In this document: piece after piece, positions 17,759-27,037 of the stretch
Position numbering within the stretch: position 1 is the first letter of the stretch
Layout of the letters: the number at the start of each line of letters is the position of its first letter
Source: Pseudomonas izuensis
GTDB taxonomy: Bacteria; Pseudomonadota; Gammaproteobacteria; Pseudomonadales; Pseudomonadaceae
Assembly (NCBI RefSeq): GCF_009861505.1
Contig: NZ_WTFT01000002.1
Location: 186,001-250,000, forward strand
Length of the DNA stretch: 64,000 nt
Direction of reading: 5' to 3'
Program-made: the position numbers and the translations under genes
Notes under the pieces: model-generated
Database searches by the model: none
What the model saw: the letters and a program-made list of their open reading frames with translations, nothing else
What the model was told of the DNA's origin: nothing

Positions 17759-19429
17759 ATGACAACAACAATATCCCCCGACTCGCGATGGACGCGGCGG
17801 CGTAGCGAAAAGCAGCGGCGTCTGGCGTTGGTCAAGGGCCTTGCCGATGGTGTGGTGCTGCCCACCGAGAACATCGTGGCGGCGCTGGAGGCGTTGATCC
17901 TGCCCGGCGACCGTGTGGTGCTCGAAGGCAACAACCAGAAACAGGCGGACTTCCTGTCCCGCTCCCTGGTCAAGGCTGATCCGGCCAAGCTGCATGACCT
18001 GCACATGATCATGCCCAGCGTCGGTCGCGCCGAGCATCTGGATTTGTTCGAGCGCGGCATCGCCCGCAAGCTCGATTTCTCCTTCGCCGGCACCCAAAGC
18101 CTGCGCATCAGCCAGTTGCTCGAAGACGGCCTGCTGGAAATCGGCGCGATCCACACCTACATCGAGCTCTACGCACGGCTGGTGGTCGATCTGATCCCCA
18201 ACGTCGTGCTCTCGGCCGGTTTCATGGCCGACCGCGCTGGCAACATCTACACCGGGCCCAGCACCGAAGATACCCCTGCACTCATTGAACCGGCGGCCTT
18301 CAGCGATGGCATCGTCATCGTCCAGGTCAACCAGTTGGTGGATGACGTCAGTGACTTGCCTCGGGTCGACATTCCCGCTTCATGGGTCGATTTCGTGGTG
18401 GTCGCCGACAAGCCGTTCTACATCGAACCGTTGTTCACCCGCGACCCCCGCCACATCAAGCCTGTGCACGTGCTGATGGCGATGATGGCGATTCGCGGGA
18501 TCTACGAAAAACACAACGTCCAGTCCCTGAACCACGGCATCGGTTTCAACACTGCCGCCATCGAACTGATCCTGCCCACCTACGGCGAATCCCTGGGCCT
18601 GAAAGGCAAGATCTGCCGCAACTGGACGCTCAATCCCCATCCAACCCTGATCCCGGCCATCGAAAGCGGCTGGGTCGAAAGCGTGCACTGCTTCGGCACC
18701 GAACTGGGGATGGAAAACTACATCGCTGCCCGACCCGATGTGTTCTTCACCGGGCGCGACGGCTCACTGCGCTCCAACCGGATGTTCAGCCAGCTCGCCG
18801 GGCAATACGCGGTGGACCTGTTCATCGGTGCCACCCTGCAAGTCGATGGCGATGGTCATTCCTCCACCGTGACCCGCGGTCGCCTAGCCGGCTTCGGCGG
18901 GGCGCCGAACATGGGCCATGACCCACGCGGTCGCCGCCACGGCACGCCGGCCTGGCTCGACATGCGCCACACCGACGTCGCCGAACCGATGCTCGAACGC
19001 GGCAAAAAACTCGTGGTGCAGATGGTCGAGACCTTTCAGGAGGGTGGCAAACCGACCTTCGTCGAGACGCTGGATGCCATCGATGTGGCGAAGAAAAGCG
19101 GCATGCCGCTGGCGCCGATCATGGTCTATGGCGATGACGTCACCCACCTGCTGACCGAAGAAGGCATCGCCTACCTGTACAAGGCCCGTTCGCTGGAAGA
19201 ACGCCAGGCGATGATCGCCGCCGTGGCCGGGGTGACCGCCATTGGCCTGCGACATAACCCGAAAGACACCGCGCGCATGCGCCGCGAAGGCCTGATCGCC
19301 TTGCCCGAAGACCTGGGCATCCGCCGCACCGACGCCACCCGCGAGCTGCTCGCCGCGAAAAGCGTGGCCGATTTGGTGGAGTGGTCCGGTGGCCTCTACA
19401 ACCCGCCCGCCAAGTTCAGGAGCTGGTAA
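17759..19429 (+). CDS. mdcA: malonate decarboxylase alpha subunit (acyl-carrier protein transferase)
   Basis: A 556-residue subunit that exchanges acetyl for malonyl on the carrier protein MdcC, so that malonyl-S-ACP can be decarboxylated. Its CoA-transferase-like fold shows [16 protein letters not shown] near residue 60 and [20 protein letters not shown] in the C-terminal half. The frame opens earlier, but ATG 17759 follows GTGGAGTGGTC. Its TAA overlaps the mdcB ATG by one base. This is the first gene of the malonate operon. Confidence 0.96.
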   Translation: MTTTISPDSRWTRRRSEKQRRLALVKGLADGVVLPTENIVAALEALILPGDRVVLEGNNQKQADFLSRSLVKADPAKLHDLHMIMPSVGRAEHLDLFERGIARKLDFSFAGTQSLRISQLLEDGLLEIGAIHTYIELYARLVVDLIPNVVLSAGFMADRAGNIYTGPSTEDTPALIEPAAFSDGIVIVQVNQLVDDVSDLPRVDIPASWVDFVVVADKPFYIEPLFTRDPRHIKPVHVLMAMMAIRGIYEKHNVQSLNHGIGFNTAAIELILPTYGESLGLKGKICRNWTLNPHPTLIPAIESGWVESVHCFGTELGMENYIAARPDVFFTGRDGSLRSNRMFSQLAGQYAVDLFIGATLQVDGDGHSSTVTRGRLAGFGGAPNMGHDPRGRRHGTPAWLDMRHTDVAEPMLERGKKLVVQMVETFQEGGKPTFVETLDAIDVAKKSGMPLAPIMVYGDDVTHLLTEEGIAYLYKARSLEERQAMIAAVAGVTAIGLRHNPKDTARMRREGLIALPEDLGIRRTDATRELLAAKSVADLVEWSGGLYNPPAKFRSW

Positions 19430-20304
19430 TGCACGCATTCAACCTGCAACCGAAAACCCTGACCCTGGCCGAACGGCTGGCGGACTTGGCAGTGGACGCA
19501 TTGATCGACGAAGCGGACCTGTCGCCGAAGCCGGCGCTGGTCGACCGTCGCGGTAGTGGCGCTCACACCGATTTGCACCTTGGACTGATGCACGCCTCTG
19601 CGCTGGCGCTGTGGCCGGCGTTCAAGGAAATGGCTGAGGCCGCTATCGAGATTGGCGAGATCGGCTTGCCGCTGCGTGAAGCCATTGGCCTTATCGGTCG
19701 TGAGGGCGAACAGGTAATGCTCGCTACCACCAACGGGGTGAATACCCACCGTGGCGCGATCTGGGCCTTGGGCTTGCTGGTCGCCGCCGTGGCCCTTGAG
19801 CCCAAATCCAGCGTCGCCGGCTCCATCGCATTGCGCGCCGCACGCCTGGCCTTGCTCGATGACCGCTACATGCCGCGTCCGCTCAGTCACGGCGCACAAG
19901 TCGCCCAACGGTATGGCGCGCGTGGTGCTCGTGAGGAGGCGCAACTCGGCTTCCCGGCCGTGATCCAGCGTGCGCTGCCGCAACTCAAACACAGCCGCGC
20001 TGCCGGTCACGGTGAGCAGAACGCCCGACTCGATGCGCTGCTGGCGGTCATGACCGAACTGGCCGACACCTGCGTGTTGTACCGCGCCGGGGAAGAGGGC
20101 CTGCACACCATGCAACTCGGTGCCCAAGCGGTACTCGACGCGGGTGGCAGTGCGAGCCTTTCGGGCCGCCGTCGTCTGCATGAGCTGGACCAACAATTAA
20201 TCGCATTGAATGCCTCGCCCGGTGGCGCTGCCGACCTGCTCGCAGCCTGCCTGTTCATCGACCGTATTGAGTCGGGCGATTGCCTTATCCAGGGAGTGAT
20301 CTGA
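19429..20304 (+). CDS. mdcB: triphosphoribosyl-dephospho-CoA synthase
   Basis: A 291-residue CitG-family enzyme that makes the precursor of the 2'-(5''-phosphoribosyl)-3'-dephospho-CoA prosthetic group from ATP and dephospho-CoA. Family signs are [20 protein letters not shown] near residue 36 and [19 protein letters not shown] near 97. The start is the ATG in TAATG, after AGGAG. It overlaps mdcC by one base (TGATG). Confidence 0.94.
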   Translation: MHAFNLQPKTLTLAERLADLAVDALIDEADLSPKPALVDRRGSGAHTDLHLGLMHASALALWPAFKEMAEAAIEIGEIGLPLREAIGLIGREGEQVMLATTNGVNTHRGAIWALGLLVAAVALEPKSSVAGSIALRAARLALLDDRYMPRPLSHGAQVAQRYGARGAREEAQLGFPAVIQRALPQLKHSRAAGHGEQNARLDALLAVMTELADTCVLYRAGEEGLHTMQLGAQAVLDAGGSASLSGRRRLHELDQQLIALNASPGGAADLLAACLFIDRIESGDCLIQGVI

Positions 20305-20603
20305 TGGAAACCCTATCCTTTGAATTCCCCGCCGGGCAGCCGCCACGCGGTCGTACGCTGGTGGGCTGTGTCGGCTCGGGCGATCTGGAAGTGCTGATCC
20401 AGCCGGGCCAGCCCGGCAAGTTGACGATCACCGTGCAGACTTCGGTCAACGGCAGCGAACAACGCTGGCAGCATCTGTTTGCGCGGATGTTTGACGGTCA
20501 GATGCCGTCGGCGATGGACATCGATATCCATGATTTCGGCGCCACTCCCGGCGTGGTGCGCCTGCGTCTGGAACAGGGCTTCGAGGAGATCGGCCATGAC
20601 TGA
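20304..20603 (+). CDS. mdcC: malonate decarboxylase acyl carrier protein (delta subunit)
   Basis: A 99-residue carrier that bears the dephospho-CoA-derived arm. The attachment serine is S25 in GCVGSGDLEVL, the same position I recall for the Klebsiella protein. The C-terminal IHDFGATPGVVRLRLEQGFE is also a family signature. It is translationally coupled to mdcB, and its end overlaps mdcD by 8 bases. Confidence 0.95.
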   Translation: METLSFEFPAGQPPRGRTLVGCVGSGDLEVLIQPGQPGKLTITVQTSVNGSEQRWQHLFARMFDGQMPSAMDIDIHDFGATPGVVRLRLEQGFEEIGHD

Positions 20604-21447
20604 CAGCGCCGCGCTCCTTAACAAGCACAGCTTCATCGAACTCGGCGCCCGGCAACGAGCGAAAGCCTTGCTCGATGCTGGCACCTTTCGCGAATTGCTC
20701 GACCCGTTCCAGCGCATCATGTCGCCGTGGCTGGCCCGTCAGGGCGTGGTGCCGCAAGCTGATGACGGCGTAGTGATCGCCAAGGGCAGCCTCGACGGTT
20801 TGCCGGTGGTGATCGCCGCCATCGAAGGTGCGTTCCAGGGTGGCAGCCTCGGTGAAGTCGGCGGGGCGAAGATTGCCGGCGCCCTGGAACTGGCTGCCGA
20901 AGACAACCGCAACGGTATTGCGACCCGCGCCGTGCTGCTGCTGGAAACCGGAGGCGTGCGGTTGCAGGAGGCCAATCTTGGCCTGGCGGCGATTGCCGAT
21001 ATCCATGCGGCGATTGTCGATCTGCGCCAGTACCAGCCAGTGGTCGGTGTGATCGCGGGCAGTGTCGGTTGCTTCGGCGGCATGTCAATTGCCGCCGGGT
21101 TGTGCAGCTACTTGCTGGTGACCCAGGAAGCGCGCCTCGGCTTGAATGGTCCTCAGGTGATCGAGCAGGAAGCCGGGCTCGAAGAATACGACTCCCGCGA
21201 CCGGCCCTTCATCTGGAGCCTGACCGGTGGCGAGCAGCGCTTTGCCACGGGACTGGTGGATCGTTACGCCGAAGATGACGTGGCGCAGATCCGCCAGCAG
21301 ATCGGCGAGTTGCTCCAGCAAGGTCTGCCGGCGCAGCAGCGCAGCACTCAGGCCGATCTGTACCTGCAACGGCTGGCGCAACTGGACGCCGAACCGCAAA
21401 TCGAGCCGGCGACGGTTCGCGACCTGTATCAAGGAGCGCGCTCATGA
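20596..21447 (+). CDS. mdcD: malonate decarboxylase beta subunit
   Basis: A 283-residue carboxyltransferase-fold subunit of the decarboxylase core, working with MdcE on malonyl-S-ACP. The crotonase-like core is seen in IAAIEGAFQGGSLGEVGGAK and GVIAGSVGCFGGMSIAAGLC. The frame is open further upstream, but ATG 20596 follows GAGGAGATC and sits in the mdcC overlap. Confidence 0.95.
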   Translation: MTDSAALLNKHSFIELGARQRAKALLDAGTFRELLDPFQRIMSPWLARQGVVPQADDGVVIAKGSLDGLPVVIAAIEGAFQGGSLGEVGGAKIAGALELAAEDNRNGIATRAVLLLETGGVRLQEANLGLAAIADIHAAIVDLRQYQPVVGVIAGSVGCFGGMSIAAGLCSYLLVTQEARLGLNGPQVIEQEAGLEEYDSRDRPFIWSLTGGEQRFATGLVDRYAEDDVAQIRQQIGELLQQGLPAQQRSTQADLYLQRLAQLDAEPQIEPATVRDLYQGARS

Positions 21448-22247
21448 GTTCGTATTCCCTCCGGGGCTTGCACTGGTTTAACGCCTTGAGTGGCGATGCC
21501 AAACCGGTCGATGGCTTGCCTGCTTCATTGAAAGTGGCCGATGGTTTTTTGGGTGGGCAACCGGTGCGGTTTCTCGCCGTGGTCGCCGATCCCGACAACC
21601 GTTTCGTCCGTGCCCGCAATGGCGAGGTAGGTCTGCTCGAAGGGTGGGGCCTGGCCAAGGCGGTGGATGAAGTCATTACGGCTGACGAAGGCAAGCCGCT
21701 AAAACGCGCACTGATCGCCATCGTCGACGTACCGAGCCAGGCCTATGGTCGTCGCGAAGAAGCGCTCGGGATTCATCAGGCTTTGGCCGGCGCGGCGGAC
21801 AGTTATGCCCGCGCTCGTCTGGCCGGGCATGCCGTGATCGGGTTGCTGGTGGGCAAGGCCATGTCCGGGGCGTTTCTGGCCCACGGCTATCAAGCCAACC
21901 GTTTGATTGCCCTGCGTGATCCGGGGGTTATGGTGCACGCCATGGGCAAGGCCTCGGCGGCGCGGGTGACACTGCGCAGCGTCGAAGAACTGGAAACCCT
22001 GGCCGCCAGCGTGCCGCCGATGGCCTATGACATCGACAGCTATGCCAGCCTGGGTTTGCTCTGGGAAACCTTGTCGGTGGACCGGATCGAGCAGCCAACC
22101 TCTAGCGATGTGAGCCGTGTGACTGAATGCCTGACCCAGGCCATTGGCGATGTCGCCGAAAAAGGCCGGGATCTGAGCAGTCGCCTGGGCGCGAGCAACC
22201 GTGCGGCATCGAGCCATGTTCGCCAACTGTTGAGAGAGCAGTGGTGA
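21444..22247 (+). CDS. mdcE: malonate decarboxylase gamma subunit
   Basis: A 267-residue partner of MdcD that completes the decarboxylase. It has GLHWFNALSG at the N-terminus, IVDVPSQAYGRREEALGIHQ near residue 93 and GLLVGKAMSGAFLAHGYQA near 133 (oxyanion-type glycine loop). It overlaps mdcD by four bases (ATGA) and mdcG by four (GTGA). Confidence 0.95.
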   Translation: MSSYSLRGLHWFNALSGDAKPVDGLPASLKVADGFLGGQPVRFLAVVADPDNRFVRARNGEVGLLEGWGLAKAVDEVITADEGKPLKRALIAIVDVPSQAYGRREEALGIHQALAGAADSYARARLAGHAVIGLLVGKAMSGAFLAHGYQANRLIALRDPGVMVHAMGKASAARVTLRSVEELETLAASVPPMAYDIDSYASLGLLWETLSVDRIEQPTSSDVSRVTECLTQAIGDVAEKGRDLSSRLGASNRAASSHVRQLLREQW

Positions 22248-22861
22248 ACGCGTTAATGGCCCACGACCTGCTCTGGGGCATGACCCCGGAGCAGTTGCCA
22301 GCGGATGCGCCGGCGTGGGCGGTCGAATCGATTCGCGTCGGGCAGCCTGTAGTGGTGCGTCGTGGGCTGTCGGCGGCGGGGCAGGTGGCGGTTGGCGTGC
22401 GTGGGCGCATGCGTGAGCAGCGTTACGCGGCGTCGATGGCGCTCGAATCGGTGTCGCGCCGCGTGCAGCCGGAACAGCTATGCCATGTCGACATCGACCG
22501 GGATTTGCCGGCCGTTCGGGCGCTCAAGCAACTACGCCCGATGCTCGACGATTGTGGCTGGACATGGGGTGTCAGTGGCAGTGCAGGATTTGAATTGGCC
22601 AGCGGTTTTCAAGCACTCCACGAAGGCAGCGATCTCGATTTGATCCTGCGTGCTCCACAGCCAATCACCCGTGTTCAGGCACAGGCGCTGGTGACACGGC
22701 TCGATACGGTGGTGTGTGCGGTAGACATGCAATTGCAAACTCCCTTCGGTGCCGTGGCCTTGCGTGAGTGGGCCGGTTCTTCGCATCGCGTTCTGCTGAA
22801 AAACGCCTGCGAAGCCTGCCTGGTACTCGATCCATGGAACCCGCAGGAGCAAGCAGCGTGA
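22244..22861 (+). CDS. mdcG: phosphoribosyl-dephospho-CoA transferase (holo-ACP synthase)
   Basis: A 205-residue nucleotidyltransferase that attaches the prosthetic group to MdcC. It carries the nucleotidyltransferase signature GSAGFELASGF followed by HEGSDLDLIL (metal-binding Asp pair). The chosen start is GTG 22244, inside the mdcE stop (GTGA) and after GAGAGAGCA; a longer frame exists but would overlap mdcE by over 100 bases. It overlaps mdcH by four bases. Confidence 0.92.
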   Translation: MNALMAHDLLWGMTPEQLPADAPAWAVESIRVGQPVVVRRGLSAAGQVAVGVRGRMREQRYAASMALESVSRRVQPEQLCHVDIDRDLPAVRALKQLRPMLDDCGWTWGVSGSAGFELASGFQALHEGSDLDLILRAPQPITRVQAQALVTRLDTVVCAVDMQLQTPFGAVALREWAGSSHRVLLKNACEACLVLDPWNPQEQAA

Positions 22862-23769
22862 GCAGCTTGCTGGTGTTTCCGGGGCAGGGTGCGCAGCAGC
22901 CGGGCATGCTCCAGCGTGTACCTCGTGAAACCCTCGACGAAGCCAGCGATGTGCTGGGCGAGGATGTCTCGCGGCTGGATTCTGCCGAGGCGTTGCAATC
23001 GACGCGGGCGGTGCAACTTTGCCTGTTGATCGCGGGGGTGGCGGCTGCGGGGCAGCTGGCAATGCCGGCGGATTACGTCGCCGGATTATCCATCGGTGCT
23101 TATCCGGCGGCGGTGGTGGCCGGTGCCTTGAATTTCAGTGATGCGTTGCATCTGGTCAGCCTGCGTGGTGATTTGATGCAGCAGGCTTATCCACAGGGTT
23201 ATGGCATGACCGCGATCACGGGACTCGAACTGGCAGCGGTGGAAGCGTTGCTGGCGCAGGTTCACAGCGAGGACTCACCGGTTTATCTGGCGAACATCAA
23301 CGCCGATAACCAGGTGGTGATCGCCGGCAGCGAAGGCGCGATGAAAACGCTGGCCGATCTGGCGAGAAGCCAGGGTGCAGGTCTGGCCAAGCGTCTGGCA
23401 GTGAGTGTGCCGTCACATTGTCCGCTGCTGGAAACACCCGCCAAAACCCTGGCCGAAGCGTTCGCCAGCGTTAAGCTGCAAACCCCGAAAATCGGATACC
23501 TGAGCGGCAGTCGCGCACGGCCGATCATCAACACCGAAGCCTTGCGCGACGACCTGGCTTTCAACATGTGCCGCGTGGTGGATTGGCGCGGTACGGTACA
23601 AAGCGCCTATGAGCGCGGCGTACGTCTACAGATCGAACTGCCGCCCGGTGTGGTGCTGACCGGGCTGGCGCGCCGGGTGTTCGAGCAGGGCACCGTGATC
23701 GCTTTTGACGGTGCCCGGCTCGATACCCTGCAGGCGCTGTTGCGTGAGGAGGGAAGCCGCCAACCCTAG
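22858..23769 (+). CDS. mdcH: malonyl-CoA:ACP transacylase
   Basis: A 303-residue FabD-like acyltransferase that loads malonyl onto the MdcC carrier to prime the decarboxylase. It has LLVFPGQGAQQPGM at the N-terminus, nucleophile serine in GLSIGAYPAAV (GxSxG) and the conserved His of SVPSHCPLL. Start GTG 22858 overlaps the mdcG stop and follows AGGAG; ATG 22834 is a possible alternative. It ends the overlapping block; mdcL begins 65 bases later. Confidence 0.93.
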   Translation: MSSLLVFPGQGAQQPGMLQRVPRETLDEASDVLGEDVSRLDSAEALQSTRAVQLCLLIAGVAAAGQLAMPADYVAGLSIGAYPAAVVAGALNFSDALHLVSLRGDLMQQAYPQGYGMTAITGLELAAVEALLAQVHSEDSPVYLANINADNQVVIAGSEGAMKTLADLARSQGAGLAKRLAVSVPSHCPLLETPAKTLAEAFASVKLQTPKIGYLSGSRARPIINTEALRDDLAFNMCRVVDWRGTVQSAYERGVRLQIELPPGVVLTGLARRVFEQGTVIAFDGARLDTLQALLREEGSRQP

Positions 23770-23834
23770 ATCAGCGACTCGGGCCTTCGAACAACAAAAA
23801 CAACATTCGACGATGCACTTTGAGGACGACAACA

Positions 23835-24251
23835 ATGATTATTTACGGTGTGGCGCTGCTGGCGATCTGTACGCTGGCAGGGGTGATCATGGGTGACATG
23901 CTTGGTGTGTTGCTGGGCGTCAAATCCAACGTCGGCGGGGTCGGGATCGCGATGATCCTGCTGATCTGCGCGCGCTTGTGGATGCAAAAGCGCGGTGGCA
24001 TGACCAAGGATTGCGAGATGGGCGTCGGCTTCTGGGGCGCCATGTACATTCCGGTAGTGGTGGCGATGGCGGCGCAGCAGAACGTGGTCACGGCCCTGCA
24101 TGGTGGACCGGTGGCGGTGCTGGCAGCGATCGGTTCGGTGGTGGTGTGCGGCTGCACCATTGCCCTGATCAGCCGGACGCACAAGGGCGAACCCTTGCCA
24201 GATGAACCGGCGGAAATCTCTCCCGTCGGCACACCTGTAGGAGGCCGCTGA
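23835..24251 (+). CDS. mdcL: malonate transporter subunit MadL
   Basis: A 138-residue membrane protein, the small partner of the two-component MadLM malonate carrier. Several hydrophobic helices are visible (residues 2-22, 35-52, 70-85, 93-113), with the family segment KSNVGGVGIAMILLICARLW. ATG 23835 follows TGAGGACGACAACA. It is separated from mdcM by one base. Confidence 0.93.
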   Translation: MIIYGVALLAICTLAGVIMGDMLGVLLGVKSNVGGVGIAMILLICARLWMQKRGGMTKDCEMGVGFWGAMYIPVVVAMAAQQNVVTALHGGPVAVLAAIGSVVVCGCTIALISRTHKGEPLPDEPAEISPVGTPVGGR

Positions 24252-24252
24252 T

Positions 24253-25017
24253 ATGTGGGAGCTCATGGAAAAAGGCTTGGCCAATAACAGTCTGGTCACT
24301 GCATTCGCCTTCGTCGGCGTGATCATGTGGGTGTCGGTCATTCTGTCGAAACGCCTGACCTTCGGGCGGATCCACGGCTCGGCGATTGCCATCGTCATCG
24401 GCCTGGTCCTGGCTTGGGTCGGCGGCACCCTGACCGGTGGGCAAAAAGGCCTGGCGGACCTGACGCTATTTTCCGGTATCGGCCTGATGGGCGGCGCCAT
24501 GCTGCGGGACTTCGCCATCGTCGCCACGGCATTTGAAGTGCAGGCCACCGAAGCGAAAAAAGCCGGGTTGATCGGTGTGATCGCGCTGCTGCTGGGCACG
24601 GTACTGCCGTTCATTGTCGGTGCGTGCATGGCCTGGGCGTTCGGTTATCGCGACGCGATCAGCATGACCACCATCGGCGCGGGTGCGGTGACTTACATCG
24701 TCGGCCCGGTGACCGGCGCGGCCATTGGCGCCAGTTCCGACGTCGTGGCGCTGTCGATTGCCACCGGCCTGATCAAGGCGATTCTGGTGATGGTCGGCAC
24801 GCCCATGGCGGCGCGCTGGATGGGCCTGGACAATCCGCGTTCGGCGATGGTGTTCGGCGGACTGGCCGGCACGGTCAGCGGTGTGACGGCGGGGCTGGCG
24901 GCGACGGATCGGCGGTTGGTGCCTTATGGGGCGTTGACGGCGACTTTCCATACCGGGCTTGGGTGCTTGCTTGGGCCATCGCTGTTGTACTTCATCGTTC
25001 GCGGGATTGTTGGTTAA
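24253..25017 (+). CDS. mdcM: malonate transporter subunit MadM
   Basis: A 254-residue polytopic membrane protein of the MadM family, rich in Gly-containing helices (GIGLMGGAMLRDFAIVATAF, TIGAGAVTYIVGPVTGAAIG, GGLAGTVSGVTAGLAATD). It forms the malonate uptake system with MdcL. It is the last gene of the plus-strand mdc run and faces the convergent regulator gene. Confidence 0.94.
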   Translation: MWELMEKGLANNSLVTAFAFVGVIMWVSVILSKRLTFGRIHGSAIAIVIGLVLAWVGGTLTGGQKGLADLTLFSGIGLMGGAMLRDFAIVATAFEVQATEAKKAGLIGVIALLLGTVLPFIVGACMAWAFGYRDAISMTTIGAGAVTYIVGPVTGAAIGASSDVVALSIATGLIKAILVMVGTPMAARWMGLDNPRSAMVFGGLAGTVSGVTAGLAATDRRLVPYGALTATFHTGLGCLLGPSLLYFIVRGIVG

Positions 25018-25046
25018 GGCGGGTAGTTTCAGCGTCTGAGATGGCC

Positions 25047-25152
25047 TCATCGCAGGCAAGCCTTGCTCCCACAGGTGATTGGCTCGAAACCTGTGGGAGC
25101 AAAGCCTGCTCGGGAAAGCCTTGCTCCTGTGGGAGCAAAGCTTGCTCGCGAT
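25047..25152. repeat. cluster of three REPs
   Basis: One arm at 25047-25074 faces two direct copies at 25091-25115 and 25127-25152 (CTGTGGGAGCAAAGCTTGCT, then CGCGAT, is the third). It lies between the convergent mdcM and the LysR gene. Confidence 0.9.
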
Positions 25153-25167
25153 TGCCGCGACTCGGCC

Positions 25168-26082
25168 TCAAGCCTGGCGATTGGCATACATCCGGCACTC
25201 TGCCAGCAACGCCAGCAGATTCGGGTCGCGCTCCTTGGCCTTGAGAAAAACCACGCCAATGTGCTGCTGCAACCGATACTTTTCCTGCAACGGAATCAGC
25301 TTCACCCGGTTCTCATACACCGCGGCAATCCGCCCCGGCAGCAACGCGTAACCCACCCCTGAACTGACCATGCTCAGCAGGGTGAAGATGTCGTTGACCT
25401 GCATCGCCACCTTCGGCTCGAACCCCGCCTGGCTGAACACCCGATTGCCATCCTGATGCGTGGCGAAGCCCTGGGTCAGGGTGATGAAGGTTTCGTCGCG
25501 GACTTCGGCCAGATCGACTTCACTTCTTTGAGCGAACTTGGAGTCGGCCGGTGTGGCCAGGAAGATGTCGTCGGAAAACAGCGGGATGTGTTCCAGGTCC
25601 GGGTCGATGATGCTCTCGTCCAGGGACACCAGAATCGCATCGACTTCCATGTTCTTGAGCTTGTACAGCAGATCGAAATTCGAGCCGAGGATCAGGTCGA
25701 TGTTGAGTTCGCTGCGGCGAATTTTCAGGCCCATGATCAATTGCGGCACGGTCTTCACCGTCAACGAATACAGCGAACCCAGCTTGAAACGCTCGGCGGA
25801 GAACCCGGCCGCCTCGCGGGTCAGGCGCACGCTTTCCAACACGTCCTGAATCAGCTTCTGTGCCCGTTCTTCCAGTACATAGGCGCTCTCCAGCGGTGTC
25901 AGGTTGCGGCCTTCGTGCTTGAACAGCGGGCAGCGCAGGGCACTTTCCAAGGAGTGGATCGCCCGGTGCACGCTGACGTTGCTGGTCTGCAGCTCGGCGG
26001 CGGCCCTGGCCAGGTTGCCGGTTCGCATGAAGGCCAGGAACACCTCGAGTTTTTTCAGGGTCAACTCTTCATCGATCAGCAT
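25168..26082 (-). CDS. mdcR: LysR-type regulator of malonate utilisation (MdcR)
   Basis: A 304-residue LysR-family regulator. The winged helix-turn-helix is at residues about 8-67 (KLEVFLAFMRTGNLARAAAE, then LQTSNVSVHRAI), and the rest is a periplasmic-binding-fold effector domain. The frame continues upstream through a REP, giving a spurious N-terminus; ATG 26082, after AAAAAGAG, gives a normal length. Position at the end of the mdc operon and resemblance to MdcR/MauR suggest activation of mdc by malonate (inference). Confidence 0.88.
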   Translation of the reverse strand: MLIDEELTLKKLEVFLAFMRTGNLARAAAELQTSNVSVHRAIHSLESALRCPLFKHEGRNLTPLESAYVLEERAQKLIQDVLESVRLTREAAGFSAERFKLGSLYSLTVKTVPQLIMGLKIRRSELNIDLILGSNFDLLYKLKNMEVDAILVSLDESIIDPDLEHIPLFSDDIFLATPADSKFAQRSEVDLAEVRDETFITLTQGFATHQDGNRVFSQAGFEPKVAMQVNDIFTLLSMVSSGVGYALLPGRIAAVYENRVKLIPLQEKYRLQQHIGVVFLKAKERDPNLLALLAECRMYANRQA

Positions 26083-26130
26083 CGTGCGAACTCTTTTTGG
26101 AATGATCCGATTGTGCACGCATGCGAGCAC

Positions 26131-26222
26131 TTGTAGGAGCTGGCTTGCCAGCGAAGGCGTCGTCAAATTCGAAAATGATGTTGACTGACTACCCGTTTTC
26201 GCCGGCAAGCCGGCTCCTACAG
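26131..26222. repeat. REP doublet
   Basis: TTGTAGGAGCTGGCTTGCCA at the left faces TTTTCGCCGGCAAGCCGGCT at the right, in the divergent interval between mdcR and the hemolysin III-like gene. Confidence 0.9.
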
Positions 26223-26296
26223 GGGGATTGTGTTCTGAAACATTGCGCTTTTAGGCTTGAGGCCTGAGCCTTGCGATTTCGACGGGGAGGCAACCG

Positions 26297-26914
26297 ATGT
26301 ATCACGGGGAAAGATTGAACGCTTGGACGCATTTGGTCGGAGCTGTGGCGGCCTTTGTCGGCGGTATATGGCTGATCGTTGTCGCCAGCCTCGACGGCAG
26401 TCCGTGGAAGATTGTCAGCATGGCGATCTACGCCTTTACCTTGCTGGTGCTGTACAGCGCATCGACCGTGTACCACAGCGTGCGCGGGCGCAAGAAAGCG
26501 ATCATGCAGAAGGTCGATCATTTCTCGATCTACCTGTTGATCGCCGGCAGCTACACGCCGTTCTGCCTGGTGACCCTGCGTGGGCCGTGGGGCTGGACGC
26601 TGTTCGGGATTGTCTGGGGGCTGGCGCTGATCGGGATCCTGCAAGAGATCAAGCCGCGTTCGGAAGCGCGGATTCTGTCGATTGTGATTTACGCAGTAAT
26701 GGGCTGGATCGTGCTGGTGGCGGTCAAGCCGCTGCTGGCGGCACTGGGTGGCGCCGGGTTTGCGTGGCTGGCATCGGGCGGGGTGCTGTACACCGTGGGT
26801 ATTATCTTTTTTGCTCTGGACCATCGGCTGCGGCATGCCCACGGGATCTGGCATTTGTTCGTGATCGCCGGGAGTTTGCTGCACTTTGTGGCGATTTGGT
26901 TTTATGTCCTGTAG
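26297..26914 (+). CDS. hemolysin III family (PAQR-like) membrane protein
   Basis: A 205-residue seven-helix protein of the YqfA/hemolysin III branch of the PAQR superfamily. It starts with the family MYHGERLNAWTHLVGA, has SASTVYHSV near residue 56, KVDHFSIYLLIAGSYTPF near 73 and a C-terminal HAHGIWHLFVIAGSLLHF. These conserved His residues resemble the metal site of PAQR proteins. ATG follows GGAGGCAACCG. The cellular role is not settled for this family; hemolysis should not be assumed. Confidence 0.9.
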   Translation: MYHGERLNAWTHLVGAVAAFVGGIWLIVVASLDGSPWKIVSMAIYAFTLLVLYSASTVYHSVRGRKKAIMQKVDHFSIYLLIAGSYTPFCLVTLRGPWGWTLFGIVWGLALIGILQEIKPRSEARILSIVIYAVMGWIVLVAVKPLLAALGGAGFAWLASGGVLYTVGIIFFALDHRLRHAHGIWHLFVIAGSLLHFVAIWFYVL

Positions 26915-26932
26915 ATCGCATTTCAATTGACC

Positions 26933-27024
26933 CTGTGGGAGCGGGCTCGCCCGCGATGGCGTCAGGTCAGCCAACATCTACGTTGACTGATCCACCGCTA
27001 TCGCGGGCAAGCCCGCTCCCACAG
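26933..27024. repeat. REP doublet, GGGCTTGCCCGC family
   Basis: CTGTGGGAGCGGGCTCGCCC at the left and TATCGCGGGCAAGCCCGCTC at the right are inverted copies between convergent genes. Confidence 0.9.
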
Positions 27025-27037
27025 GGGTTTTCGGCGT

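Noticed and set aside
26083..26208. 42-residue N-terminal extension of MdcR
   Set aside because: The extension translates a REP element and moves the helix-turn-helix away from its usual place; ATG 26082 fits the family.
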